In this document: positions 34,827-43,578 of the stretch, one piece after another
Layout of the letters: each line of letters begins with the position of its first letter
Numbering within the stretch: position 1 is the first letter of the stretch
Source of the DNA: Candidatus Rhodobacter oscarellae
GTDB lineage: Bacteria; Pseudomonadota; Alphaproteobacteria; Rhodobacterales; Rhodobacteraceae
Direction of reading: 5' to 3'
Length of the DNA: 64,000 bases
Assembly: GCF_001078595.1 (NCBI RefSeq)
Contig: NZ_LFTY01000002.1
Location: forward strand, 3,172,862-3,236,861
The notes under the pieces: model-generated
What the model saw: the letters and a program-made list of their open reading frames with translations, nothing else
What the model was told of the DNA's origin: nothing
The model's database searches: none
Position numbers and translations under genes: made by a program

Positions 34827-35813
34827 TCAAAGCATCGCCGGCACCACTAGATCCGGCGGGCGATGCCCGTCGGCGAAGGTTTTTATGTTGATGATGACCT
34901 TCTCGCCCATCTCCATGCGGCCCTCGCGGGTGGCCGAGCCCATATGCGGCAGCAGGACCACGTTCTGCAGCTCGCGCAGGCGCGGGTTCACGTCGGTGCC
35001 GTGCTCGTAGACGTCCAGTCCGGCCCCGGCGATCTCGCCGCCGCGCAGCATCCGGGTCAGCGCGTTCTCGTCGATCACCTCGCCGCGCGAGGTGTTCACG
35101 ATCACCGCGTTCGGCTTCATCAGCTTCAGGCGCCGCGCGTTCATCAGGTGGAAGGTCGAGGGCGTGTGCGGGCAGTTGATGGTGATCACGTCCATGCGGC
35201 TGACCATCTGGTCGAGGCTCTCCCAATAGGTGGCCTCTAGCTCGGTCTCGGTCTCGGGGCGCAGGCGCTTGCGGTTGTGGTAGTGGATCTGCATGCCAAA
35301 GGCCTTGGCGCGGCGCGCCACCGCCTGGCCGATGCGGCCCATGCCCAAAACGCCCAACCTGCGCCCGCCCACGCGCCCGCCCAGCAGCGCGGTGGGGGCC
35401 CAGCCCTCCCAGCGCCCGGCCTGCATAATGCTCAGGCCCTCGGGGATGCGGCGGGTGACGGCCAGGATAAGCGCCATGGTCATGTCGGCGGTGTCCTCGG
35501 TCAGCACGCCGGGGGTGTTGGACACCAGGATCCCGCGCTGCCGCGCGGTGGCGACGTCGATATTGTCCACGCCGGCGCCGAAATTCGCGATCAGTTTCAG
35601 CCGCTCGCCCGCCTGGCCCAGCATGGCGGCGTCGATGGTGTCGGTGATCGTGGGCACCAGCACGTCGGCGTCCTGCATGGCGGCGACCAGGTCCGCGCGT
35701 TCCATCGGGCCGTCCTGTGGGCACAGCCGCACATCGAAAAGCTCGGTCATGCGGGTCTCTACCGCGTCGGGCAACCGTCGCGTTACAACAACACTCAGCC
35801 GTTCAGACGCCAT
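34827..35813 (-). CDS. D-isomer specific 2-hydroxyacid dehydrogenase (glyoxylate/hydroxypyruvate reductase type)
   Basis: This 328-residue NAD(P)-dependent dehydrogenase has the substrate-binding LIANFGAGVDNIDV, the Rossmann motif LGVLGMGRIGQAVARRAKAFGM, the catalytic Arg in NTSRGEVIDENAL, the Glu in GLDVYEHGTDVNPRL, and the His in VVLLPHMGSAT. It reduces glyoxylate or hydroxypyruvate to glycolate or glycerate, or the reverse. GyaR/GhrB-like members fit best. It is divergent from the SH3 gene. Confidence 0.88.
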   Translation of the reverse strand: MASERLSVVVTRRLPDAVETRMTELFDVRLCPQDGPMERADLVAAMQDADVLVPTITDTIDAAMLGQAGERLKLIANFGAGVDNIDVATARQRGILVSNTPGVLTEDTADMTMALILAVTRRIPEGLSIMQAGRWEGWAPTALLGGRVGGRRLGVLGMGRIGQAVARRAKAFGMQIHYHNRKRLRPETETELEATYWESLDQMVSRMDVITINCPHTPSTFHLMNARRLKLMKPNAVIVNTSRGEVIDENALTRMLRGGEIAGAGLDVYEHGTDVNPRLRELQNVVLLPHMGSATREGRMEMGEKVIINIKTFADGHRPPDLVVPAML

Positions 35814-35945
35814 GCGTACCCTTCCTTTGCTTTCCTTGCGCCACAGATGCTGGCATCTCTAGCTGAACAAGAGTGCGGCGGAATAACAAGACAAATCTGC
35901 GCCGCGAGCGGGGGCAAAGACCCCCGAAAAGAGGCGAGGCAGGCG

Positions 35946-36455
35946 ATGGGACTGAGCAGGTTCAACACAGCATTCCTGGGCGTGGTCGCTGCGGCGCTGG
36001 TGCTTGGCGCGCCCGGCCTAGCGGGCGAGCGCGGCCCGGTGACCAACCTGCCAATGCCGCGCTTCGTGTCGCTGAAGGCCAGCGAGGGCAACGTGCGGCG
36101 CGGGCCATCGCTGGGGCACCGCATCGATTGGGTCTTTAAGCGGCGCAACATGCCGCTGGAGATCACCGGCGAATACGGCCACTGGCGCCGGGTGCAGGAC
36201 CGCGACGGCGCGGGCGGCTGGATGCATTACTCATTGCTATCCGGGACCCGCACGGTCATCGTAGAGACGGACATGCTGCCGATCCTGATGAAGCCGGACC
36301 CGAACGCCCCGGTAAACGCGCAGGTCGAGATCGGAGTGATCGCGCAGCTGGACAATTGTGTTGTGGATTGGTGTCGGATCAGGGCCGAGCGTTATCGCGG
36401 TTGGGTGCCTCGCAAGGCACTTTGGGGTGTGGATTCGGTGGAAACGCTGGAGTGA
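35946..36455 (+). CDS. SH3-domain-containing secreted protein
   Basis: This 169-residue protein has a signal peptide (NTAFLGVVAAALVLGAPGLAGE) and two bacterial SH3-type segments: PRFVSLKASEGNVRRGPSLGHRIDWVFKRRNMPLEITGEYGHWRRVQDRDGAGGWMHYSLLSGTRTVIV, then ADNC-like AQLDNCVVDWCRIRAERYRGWVPRKALWGV. The second segment holds a Cys pair. Such domains bind peptidoglycan or cell-surface polymers. The gene is followed after three bases by the capsule-type glycosyltransferase, so both probably act at the envelope. ATG 35946 opens the signal peptide. Confidence 0.82.
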   Translation: MGLSRFNTAFLGVVAAALVLGAPGLAGERGPVTNLPMPRFVSLKASEGNVRRGPSLGHRIDWVFKRRNMPLEITGEYGHWRRVQDRDGAGGWMHYSLLSGTRTVIVETDMLPILMKPDPNAPVNAQVEIGVIAQLDNCVVDWCRIRAERYRGWVPRKALWGVDSVETLE

Positions 36456-36458
36456 GGT

Positions 36459-37445
36459 ATGCAGAACTTGCGGGCCGCCTTTGCTGGCCGCCGCGCCGCG
36501 GCCGAGCCGCACGCGTTGGTGATCCATGCCGAGGGCGACTGGTTTAAGTCGATCCAGGACGGCAAGTTCGACTTCTTTACCAAGATAGTGCGCCACGCGA
36601 CCAAGCAGGGTATCCCCAGCCGGATCGTGGCCACCGGCAGCTCGACCTCGCGCCTGCTCTTGGAGCAGGACCACATCAACCTCATCGTGGGCGATCAGCC
36701 CAGCTATGGCGCCAACCGGCTGCATGCGCTGCCGGGATATGTCTGGGGGTTTTGGTATCTCGACGAGGTCGGGGTGTTCTGGAACTCCTCGATGCGGTTC
36801 TCGCGGTTCAACCCGCACGATCTGGACGAGGAGAAGGCGCATTACTTCTTCAATGGCGTGACGAGCTATATGCTGCGCGAGAACGTCTCGAAGGCGCCGC
36901 AAGAGGTGCGCATGAAGAACCCGATGCAAGAGGCCGCCGCGGCGGTGTTTTGCCAAGAGATCGAGGATTCGTTGCCGCGCAGCCACCACCTGACGACCGA
37001 GCAGATGATCCGCACCACGGCCTCGACCTGCAAGGAAGAGCCCGTCTACGTCAAACCGCATCCAAACCAGTCCAAGCAGATGCGAAAGGCAATCCTGGAC
37101 ATCTGCGCCGACTACCAGAACGTGACCGTCAGCGACGCCTCCGTGCATGACCTGGTCGAAGCCTCCAGGATGGTGGTGACCCAGAACTCGGCCGCCGGGT
37201 TCGAGGCGCTGATGCAGCGGCGCTGCGTCATTACATGCGCCAAGTGCGATTACTGGCACGCCACGCTCACGCCCAAAAAGACAGCCGATCTGCGCGAAGC
37301 CCTCCGGTTCGGCGCCGAGGCCATGTCGGACTTCCCATTCGAGAAATACTTCTACTGGTTCCTGGATCGCAACAGCCTGGAGCCCGCCAAGGATGAGTTC
37401 GAAAAGCGGGCCTGGGCGCGCATCAAAGAGAAGTTTTTCCTGTGA
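36459..37445 (+). CDS. Capsule polysaccharide biosynthesis protein, KpsS/KpsC-like glycosyltransferase
   Basis: This 328-residue cytoplasmic protein resembles the retaining beta-Kdo transferase family (KpsC/KpsS) involved in capsule lipid linker synthesis. The diagnostic part is EEPVYVKPHPNQSKQMRKAILDICADYQNVTVSDASVHDLVEASRMVVTQNSAAGFEALMQRRCVITCAKCDYWHAT, with the HP motif and the conserved E in SAAGFEAL. The N-terminal half (GDWFKSIQDGKFDFFTKIVRHATKQGIPSRIV) is also family-like. No other capsule genes (kpsD/E/M/T) are adjacent, so it is an orphan or part of a dispersed system. A composite repeat element lies 51 bases downstream. Confidence 0.78.
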   Translation: MQNLRAAFAGRRAAAEPHALVIHAEGDWFKSIQDGKFDFFTKIVRHATKQGIPSRIVATGSSTSRLLLEQDHINLIVGDQPSYGANRLHALPGYVWGFWYLDEVGVFWNSSMRFSRFNPHDLDEEKAHYFFNGVTSYMLRENVSKAPQEVRMKNPMQEAAAAVFCQEIEDSLPRSHHLTTEQMIRTTASTCKEEPVYVKPHPNQSKQMRKAILDICADYQNVTVSDASVHDLVEASRMVVTQNSAAGFEALMQRRCVITCAKCDYWHATLTPKKTADLREALRFGAEAMSDFPFEKYFYWFLDRNSLEPAKDEFEKRAWARIKEKFFL

Positions 37446-37496
37446 GGCGCGCGGAGTAACGCGGTCGCATATGGCCTCCGGCGGGCATGGCGCGGC

Positions 37497-37639
37497 GCAA
37501 TTTTCTTGCGAGAAAATTGCGAAACTCTTGAAAGAGTTTCCACACCGTGACCCGAATGAATCGCTTAAGCGAAAACCCTCGCCGGTTCGCGGGCCCAACT
37601 TTCCTTGGAAGGAAAGTGCAAATCTCTTGCAAGAGATTT
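37497..37639 (-). repeat. Four-palindrome composite element, copy 1
   Basis: This 143-base copy is inverted relative to the others. In the reverse strand it runs AAATCTCTTGCAAGAGATTT (37620-37639), GC, ACTTTCCTTCCAAGGAAAGT (37598-37617), a 57-base spacer, GAAACTCTTTCAAGAGTTTC (37521-37540), and a 24-base AATTTTC-type palindrome (37497-37520, one T-G pair in the centre). Flanks continue to match the other copies for some 20-25 bases. The whole gap 37446-37867 holds no gene other than the short leader of the next operon; an extra palindrome TCGCTTAAGCGA (37561-37572) sits in the spacer. No direct repeats or transposase were seen. Confidence 0.85.
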
Positions 37640-37867
37640 GGTGCGGCCAAGCGACCCGTTCATAGCGCCTCTTTCACTTCACGCTGGGTCACCTGATATG
37701 ACGCCCAGGACTTCCTGAAAGGGTTTCAGAGGACGCGACGCATTTTGCGCGAGGAACTTCTCGACCGGCCAAAAGATCCGGGACAGGCAGGCGCGGGTCT
37801 ACCTCAACGTGTCTTTTTATGCCCGACAGCCCTAGCGGAGCGCGCCGATACAAGGCATGCTCTTAAC

Positions 37868-39304
37868 ATGGGATATGATTTTGTCATCACCGGCGGCACG
37901 GTTGTGTCGTCCTCCAGCAGTTTCCCGGCGGACATCGCCGTGGCGGGCGGAAAGATCGCCGCGATCCGCGGCGGCATTTCCGCCGCCCGGTCCGTGGACG
38001 CGACGGGCAAGCTTGTCCTGCCGGGCGGCGTCGACCCGCATTGCCATATCGAGCAGCTCTCGGGCATGGGCCAGTGGAACGCCGACACGTTCGAGACCGC
38101 CACGCGGTCCGCGGCGATGGGGGGCACGACCTCGGTGATCTCCTTCGCGGCCCAGCAAAAGGGCGAGCCCTTGGCCGACACCCTGGCGGGCTACGCCGCG
38201 CGGGCCAAGCGCGGCGCGATGGTCGATCACGCGTTCCATCTGTTTCTGTCCGACCTCTCGGTGCCGGATTTCGACGCCGACCTGCTGCGGCTCGTCGCCG
38301 ATGGGCACCGCTCGCTGAAGGTCTTCACCACCTATAACGTGGCGCTGGCGGATGCCGAGATCCTGCACGTGTTGTCCCTGGCGCGCCAGGCCGGGGCCAC
38401 GGTCTGCGTGCATGCCGAGAACGACGCGCTGATCCAGCACACCAAGAGCGGGCTGATCGCCGCCGGGCTGCACCGGCCCGAGCACCACGCGCTGTCCCGC
38501 CCGCGCATGGCCGAGATCGAGGCGGTCGAGCGCATCTGCCGCTTCGCCGCCTTCCTGGACGCGCCGGTGATGCTGTTCCACATCTCCACCCGCGAGGCGG
38601 TGGAGGTGATCCGCAAGGCCCGCGCCGCGGGCGTGCCCATCTGGGCCGAGACCTGCCCGCATTACCTCTTGATGACCGACGAGGTGCTAAAGCGCGACGG
38701 CATCGAGGGCGCCAAGTGGATGTGCTGCCCGCCGCAGCGGCAAGAGGCCGACCAAGAGGCGCTTTGGGAGGCGCTGAGCGACGGCACGATCGACCTGATC
38801 TCTTCGGATCACGCGCCATACCGCTTTGACGAGACGGGCAAGCTGGCCGCCGGGCCGGGCGCGCGGTTCGACCAGATCGGGGTGGGCCTGCCGGGGCTAG
38901 AGACCCGCTTGCCGGTGCTCTTTGACGCCATGCGGCGGCGCGGCCTGCCGCATCAGGACTTCGTGCGCTGGACGTCCAGCCGCGCGGCAGAGCTCTATGG
39001 CCTGCCGGGCAAGGGCGACATCGCGCCGGGCCTGGATGCCGACCTGGTGATCTGGGATCCGGAGCGCGCGCGGACCTACGGCGCCAACGACCTGCATGAC
39101 AATGTCGGCTATAACCCCTGGGAGGGGCGCGAGGTCATCGGCTGGCCAGAGCGGGTGTTCCTGCGCGGCGAGGAACTTGTGGCAGACGGCGCGTTGCGCG
39201 CCAAACCCGGGCAGGGCCAGTGGCTCGACCGCCCCAATAGCGGGATGCGACCCACCGGGTCGCCATCCTATGAGATTCAAACCATCCAGGAGACCGACGC
39301 ATGA
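37868..39304 (+). CDS. D-hydantoinase / dihydropyrimidinase-like amidohydrolase
   Basis: This 478-residue cyclic-amide hydrolase opens hydantoins or dihydropyrimidines to N-carbamoyl amino acids. Metal-centre residues are visible: GGVDPHCHIEQ (first His pair), SLKVFTTYNV (Lys that is carbamylated), CVHAEN, FHISTRE, and ISSDHAPY (catalytic Asp). NVGYNPWEGREVIGWPERVFLRGE is typical of the family C-terminus. The frame opens at 37745, but similarity begins at ATG 37868 (MGYDFVITGG). It is the first of four tightly linked genes (VOC, racemase, DapA-like). A carbamoylase is missing, so products must be processed by another enzyme. Confidence 0.85.
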   Translation: MGYDFVITGGTVVSSSSSFPADIAVAGGKIAAIRGGISAARSVDATGKLVLPGGVDPHCHIEQLSGMGQWNADTFETATRSAAMGGTTSVISFAAQQKGEPLADTLAGYAARAKRGAMVDHAFHLFLSDLSVPDFDADLLRLVADGHRSLKVFTTYNVALADAEILHVLSLARQAGATVCVHAENDALIQHTKSGLIAAGLHRPEHHALSRPRMAEIEAVERICRFAAFLDAPVMLFHISTREAVEVIRKARAAGVPIWAETCPHYLLMTDEVLKRDGIEGAKWMCCPPQRQEADQEALWEALSDGTIDLISSDHAPYRFDETGKLAAGPGARFDQIGVGLPGLETRLPVLFDAMRRRGLPHQDFVRWTSSRAAELYGLPGKGDIAPGLDADLVIWDPERARTYGANDLHDNVGYNPWEGREVIGWPERVFLRGEELVADGALRAKPGQGQWLDRPNSGMRPTGSPSYEIQTIQETDA

Positions 39305-39696
39305 CCCGACCCGAGGGACCCAACACGCTTGCCATCACCTTCTTCTATTACAAGGACCTGCCCCGCGCGATGGCGTTCTACGAGGACGTCCTGGGCCTGC
39401 CGCTGGCCATCGACCAGGGCTGGAGCAAGATCTACCGCGTCGCCGAGGGGGCCCATATCGGCCTGGTGGACGAGAACCACGGCATGAACAGCTGGACCTC
39501 CGAGAAGCCGGTGCAGTTCTGCATCCGCGTGCCCGACGTGGACGCCTGGTATGCCTATGTCGAGGCGCTGGGCCTGCCCGGCCAGTCAGAGCTGTTCGTG
39601 AACGACGAGATCGGCATCCGCGCCTTCGTCTTCGACGACCCCGAGGGCTACCAGGTCGAAATCCAGACATCGACCCGGGACGACATTCTTCTCTGA
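39301..39696 (+). CDS. VOC-family protein in the hydantoinase operon
   Basis: This 131-residue VOC protein has AITFFYYKDLPRAMAFYEDVLGLPLAIDQGWSKIYRVAEGAHIGLVDENHGMN and FCIRVPDVDAWYAYVEALG, then RAFVFDDPEGYQVEIQT. The final Glu and the early His are at usual metal positions. Its ATG overlaps the hydantoinase stop (ATGA), and the racemase begins two bases after its stop. The tight packing says the product is used in the same pathway, perhaps as an isomerase or dioxygenase-like enzyme on the keto or amino acid product. Confidence 0.83.
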   Translation: MTRPEGPNTLAITFFYYKDLPRAMAFYEDVLGLPLAIDQGWSKIYRVAEGAHIGLVDENHGMNSWTSEKPVQFCIRVPDVDAWYAYVEALGLPGQSELFVNDEIGIRAFVFDDPEGYQVEIQTSTRDDILL

Positions 39697-39698
39697 GC

Positions 39699-40367
39699 AT
39701 GACGCTCTTTGTCATCAACCCCAACTCCAGCGAAGCGGTGACCGCCGGCATCGACGCCGCGGTCGATCCGCTGCGCGCCTTCGGCACGCCGATCCGCTGC
39801 GTGACGCTGGCCGAGGGCCCGCCGGGCATCGAGAGCCAGGCCCAGGCGGATGGCACCATCGCGCCGATGCTCAAGCTGGCGGAGCGGCTAGAGGGCGAGG
39901 CGCAGGGCTTTGTGATCGCCTGCTTCGGGGACCCGGGGCTGCACGCCCTGCGTGACCGCACCACCCTGGCCGTGGTGGGCATCCAGGAGGCCGCGGTGAT
40001 GGCGGCGATGCAGCTGGGGCAGCGCTTCGGGGTGATCTCGATCCTGCCTGGGTCCATCCCGCGGCACATGCGCAGCTTTGGCGCCATGGGCGTGCTGGAC
40101 CGGCTGGCGGGGGATCGCGCCCTGGGTCTGGGCGTGGTGCAGCTCGCCGATCCCGGCGCGACCGAGCAGGCCATGGTGGACACCGCGCGGGCGCTGCGCG
40201 ACCAGGACGGCGCGGACGTGCTGATCATGGGCTGCGCCGGCATGGCGCGCTATCGCAAAACGCTTCAGGTCGCCACCGGCCTGCCCGTGGTCGAGCCCTG
40301 CCAGGTCGCGGCCGCGCAGGCTCTGGGCCAGATCGCACTCAACCTATCACATTGGAGGGACCGATGA
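39699..40367 (+). CDS. Asp/Glu/hydantoin racemase
   Basis: This 222-residue cofactor-independent racemase has the two catalytic cysteines: FVIACFGDPGLHALR in the N-terminal half and DVLIMGCAGMARYRK in the C-terminal half. The CFGDPGL motif points to the hydantoin/allantoin racemase branch (HyuE-like) more than to glutamate racemase. It starts with VINPNSSEAVTAGIDAAVDPL. It would turn one hydantoin enantiomer into the form accepted by the neighbouring hydantoinase. It begins two bases after the VOC stop, and its own stop overlaps the next gene (ATGA). Confidence 0.87.
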   Translation: MTLFVINPNSSEAVTAGIDAAVDPLRAFGTPIRCVTLAEGPPGIESQAQADGTIAPMLKLAERLEGEAQGFVIACFGDPGLHALRDRTTLAVVGIQEAAVMAAMQLGQRFGVISILPGSIPRHMRSFGAMGVLDRLAGDRALGLGVVQLADPGATEQAMVDTARALRDQDGADVLIMGCAGMARYRKTLQVATGLPVVEPCQVAAAQALGQIALNLSHWRDR

Positions 40368-41281
40368 TCGACGAAACCGCCAGCGGCGTATACACCATTG
40401 CCTGCACGCCATTCATGCCCGACGGGGCGCTGGACCTTGGCAGCGTCGACACGATGGTCGATTTCTACGCCGAATGCGGCGCCACGGGGCTGACCATCCT
40501 TGGGATGATGGGCGAGGCGGGCAAGCTCTCGGCCGCCGAGAGCGAGGCGGTGATCCGCCGCGTCACCGCGCGTACCGACCTGCCCGTGGTGGTGGGCGTC
40601 TCGTCGCCGGGCTTTGCGGCGATGGAGGCGCTGTCGAAGACCGCGATGGATGCGGGCGCGGCGGGGGTGATGATCGCGCCTGCGGGCGGCCTGAAGACCG
40701 ACGGCCAGATCATTGACTACTACCACAACGTGGCCGAGACCGTGGCCGACGCGCCCTGGGTGCTGCAGGACTTCCCGCTGGCCACGAATGTAGTGATCCC
40801 GACCGAGGTGATCCTGCGGATCGTCGCGGATTGCCCAGGATGCGTGATGCTCAAGCACGAGGACTGGCCCGGGCTGGCCAAGATCTCGGCGCTGCGGGCG
40901 GCCTCTGATGCGGGTGACGCGCGGCGCATCTCGATCCTATGCGGCAATGCGGGGCTTTTCCTGGTCGAGGAGATGGGGCGCGGCGCGGATGGCGCGATGA
41001 CCGGCTTTGCGTATCCCGAGATGATGCGCGACGTGGTGTCCCGGATGCAAGCGGGCGACGAGACCGCCGCGCGGGACATCTTCGACGCCTACCTGCCGCT
41101 GGTGCGCTATGAGAGCCAGCCGGGCCTGGGGCTGAGCGTGCGCAAGCACATCCTGGCGCAGCGCGGCGCGATTGCGCACCCAACGGTGCGGCGACCCGGC
41201 GGTGGGCTGGCGGCGGCGGCGCAGGCCGAGGTTGCAACCATGATCGCGCGGCAAGAGGCGCGGCTGGCGGCGCTGGCCTAA
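40364..41281 (+). CDS. Dihydrodipicolinate-synthase-family aldolase/lyase, atypical active site
   Basis: This 305-residue DapA-superfamily TIM barrel has the Schiff-base Lys in GCVMLKHEDWPGL. Two typical active-site parts differ: the GTTGE-type motif is ILGMMGEAGKLS, and the catalytic Tyr of the VLYNVP motif is replaced (WVLQDFPLATNVVI). It is therefore unlikely to be a lysine-pathway DapA; related enzymes are 2-oxoacid aldolases or dehydratases. As the last gene of the hydantoinase operon it may process the keto or carbamoyl product. ATGA overlap at the start; a TTG at 40352 is possible but weaker. Confidence 0.82.
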   Translation: MIDETASGVYTIACTPFMPDGALDLGSVDTMVDFYAECGATGLTILGMMGEAGKLSAAESEAVIRRVTARTDLPVVVGVSSPGFAAMEALSKTAMDAGAAGVMIAPAGGLKTDGQIIDYYHNVAETVADAPWVLQDFPLATNVVIPTEVILRIVADCPGCVMLKHEDWPGLAKISALRAASDAGDARRISILCGNAGLFLVEEMGRGADGAMTGFAYPEMMRDVVSRMQAGDETAARDIFDAYLPLVRYESQPGLGLSVRKHILAQRGAIAHPTVRRPGGGLAAAAQAEVATMIARQEARLAALA

Positions 41282-41285
41282 GCGC

Positions 41286-42689
41286 TCAAGCCTCGGCGGG
41301 TTTGGCCTTGCGCGACTTGCGCGCGGGCAACGGGCGTACGTGTTTCTCGATCTCGTTGAACAGCAGGCCCGCCACGTCCCGGCCGGTGGCCTTCTCGATG
41401 CCCTCAAGCCCGGGCGAGGAGTTCACCTCTAGCACCTTGGGCCCGTCATCCGAGCGCAAGAGGTCCACCCCCGCCAGCCCCAGCTTGAACGCCTTGGCGG
41501 CGCGCGCGGCGCAGTCGCGCTCTTCCTTGGTGATCCGCACGGCCTCTGCGGTGCCGCCCTGGTGCAGGTTCGAGCGAAAATCATCCCCGGCCGACTTGCG
41601 CCGCATCGCGGCCACCACCTTGCCGCCGACCACCAGGCACCGGATGTCCTCGCCGGCGCTTTCCTTGACGAATTGCTGCACCAGAAAGTTCGCCTTGAGC
41701 CCCCGGAAGGCCGAGATCACCGATTGCGCCGCCTTCGAGGTCTCGGCCAGCACCACGCCCTTGCCCTGGGTCGACTCCAGAAGCTTCACGATGATGGGCG
41801 CCTTGCCCACCAGCCCGATCAGGTTGTCGGTGTCCTTGGGCGAGCTGGCAAAGGCGGTCACGGGCATGCCGATCTTGTGCCGCGCCAGGACCTGATGCGC
41901 GTGCAGCTTGTCGCGGCTGGCGGTGATGCCCTCGGCGCCGTTGACGCAGAAGGCGCCGGTGGTCTCGAACTGGCGGATCACCGCGGTGCCATAGGCGGTG
42001 ATCGAGGCGCCGATGCGCGGGATCACCGCGTCGTAATGCGGCAGCCGCTTGCCGTCGTAATGCACCTGCGGGGTGCGGGCGTTGATCTCCATATAGACCC
42101 GCGCGGTGTCGATCACCTCGACCTCGTGGCCGCGCCGCTCGGCCTCGGCCACCAGCCGGGTGGTGGAGTAGTTCTGCGCCTCCCGGCTGAGGATCGCGAT
42201 GCGCAGCGCGCGGTTGGGCACGATGGTGCGCAGCTTGGCGGAGTGGTAGACCTCGTAGTCCAGCTCTGGCTGGCAGAAGCTCACGGTTGGCGAGACCAGC
42301 ATGTCGTCGCTGAGCGCCTGCCGGCCAATAAGGGCGCGGTAGGACATCGCGCCCCGGTCGGTCAGCGTCACCTCGATCGGCCAGGTGCGGTCGCCGATCC
42401 TCAGCGGCGTCTGGATCACATAGCGCACCTCGCTCTCGCCATTCGACGAGGTCACCTCGCGCCGGTCGATCACCGGGGCGGAGCAGTTTATGGCAGGGCT
42501 CGTCTGGCCGGGCAGGGGGTGCACGGTAAAGCGCACCTTGGGGCGGCTGGCCGGCCCGAAGGGCTCGATATCGGCGGCATGCAGCGACGAGGTCTTGGCG
42601 CCGGTATCCACCTTGGCCTTCAGCGCGGGCAGGCCCAATTCGGGGAAGGCCAGCCACTCTTCCCAGCCCAGGCGGAACGGATCGGTCAT
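41286..42689 (-). CDS. RimB-RimK fusion: aspartic-protease domain plus alpha-L-glutamate ligase
   Basis: This 467-residue protein joins two activities. The N-terminal 150 residues carry a retropepsin-like domain with [16 protein letters not shown] (the DTG protease motif) and [14 protein letters not shown], which matches RimB, the enzyme that trims glutamate tails. The rest is an ATP-grasp ligase: [107 protein letters not shown] and [14 protein letters not shown], matching RimK, which adds glutamates to ribosomal protein S6. In other bacteria these are separate genes. ATG 42689 (MTDPFRLG) is the likely start. Confidence 0.87.
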   Translation of the reverse strand: MTDPFRLGWEEWLAFPELGLPALKAKVDTGAKTSSLHAADIEPFGPASRPKVRFTVHPLPGQTSPAINCSAPVIDRREVTSSNGESEVRYVIQTPLRIGDRTWPIEVTLTDRGAMSYRALIGRQALSDDMLVSPTVSFCQPELDYEVYHSAKLRTIVPNRALRIAILSREAQNYSTTRLVAEAERRGHEVEVIDTARVYMEINARTPQVHYDGKRLPHYDAVIPRIGASITAYGTAVIRQFETTGAFCVNGAEGITASRDKLHAHQVLARHKIGMPVTAFASSPKDTDNLIGLVGKAPIIVKLLESTQGKGVVLAETSKAAQSVISAFRGLKANFLVQQFVKESAGEDIRCLVVGGKVVAAMRRKSAGDDFRSNLHQGGTAEAVRITKEERDCAARAAKAFKLGLAGVDLLRSDDGPKVLEVNSSPGLEGIEKATGRDVAGLLFNEIEKHVRPLPARKSRKAKPAEA

Positions 42690-42825
42690 AAGCGTGCCCT
42701 TACATCTTGTTTCTGCCAACCGGATATCTGAGCCCACTAAAGCAACAGATCGAAGGGAACACAACTTGCCGTTCAGCGGCCTGGGCCGGATTGCCTTGGG
42801 GGAAGGCGGGGCACGTCCCGCGTTC

Positions 42826-43578
42826 CTAGAGCTTCGCCATCACCTGGGCGGCCATCGCCCCGGTCACCGCGGTCTCCTGCCCGCCGATCACGACGAAGCC
42901 CACGCCGTCCTTGATCCAATGCGTCGCGGCCAGCCCGGCCGCCACCTCGGTCACGGCGCTCCGGTCGGGCTTAGCCACCCGCAGCGCGCAGAGGGCGATG
43001 GGCGCGCCGCCCTCGTCGGCAAAGACCACCTGCAGCAGCGGGCGGCCCTTGAAGGACAGCGGCTGCGCGCGTTTCAGCTCGAAGCCCTCGATCTGAGTGA
43101 TCGCGGCCAGCTCCAGGCTGAACTCATCGTCAAACCGCGCCAGCACCGCTTGGGTGGTCGCGCTGTTTTGCGCGCCGTTGGCGACGGTCTCGGGGCCGTA
43201 GAGCGCCTGGTACGCGGCAACGGCGCCGATCCAGCCGGGCTCGGGCGCGGCGGTCGGCTCGGTCGCCAGCAGCGCGGGCCCGACAAGGACGCCGATGGCC
43301 AGCCCCGCCGCCAGGGCCACGCCCAGGGGCAGCAGCGCGAACCGGCGCGCCGGGGCGGGCGGCTCGGCCAGCCAGGCGGGCGGGGCCGGGGCGCCCAGCG
43401 CCTCGGGCGTCAGGCTGGCCAGTGCCGAGACCGGCGCGTCCAGCGCCGCCAGGCGCCGCGCCAGCTCGGCATCCGACGACAGCGCCGCCGCGATGCGCGC
43501 CGATAGCGCCCCATCCGCTTGCCCATCCAGGAAGGCGGTCAGCTCTTCGTCGGTTATGGCGATCCTGTCGTCCGTCAC
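42826..43578 (-). CDS. Anti-sigma factor, membrane-anchored
   Basis: This 250-residue protein has an N-terminal segment with zinc-free anti-sigma features ([39 protein letters not shown]), one transmembrane helix ([26 protein letters not shown], about residues 80-105) and a periplasmic domain ([20 protein letters not shown] onward). It follows the ECF sigma gene with a GTGA overlap, the standard arrangement. It probably holds the sigma factor inactive until the periplasmic domain senses stress. Confidence 0.85.
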   Translation of the reverse strand: MTDDRIAITDEELTAFLDGQADGALSARIAAALSSDAELARRLAALDAPVSALASLTPEALGAPAPPAWLAEPPAPARRFALLPLGVALAAGLAIGVLVGPALLATEPTAAPEPGWIGAVAAYQALYGPETVANGAQNSATTQAVLARFDDEFSLELAAITQIEGFELKRAQPLSFKGRPLLQVVFADEGGAPIALCALRVAKPDRSAVTEVAAGLAATHWIKDGVGFVVIGGQETAVTGAMAAQVMAKL

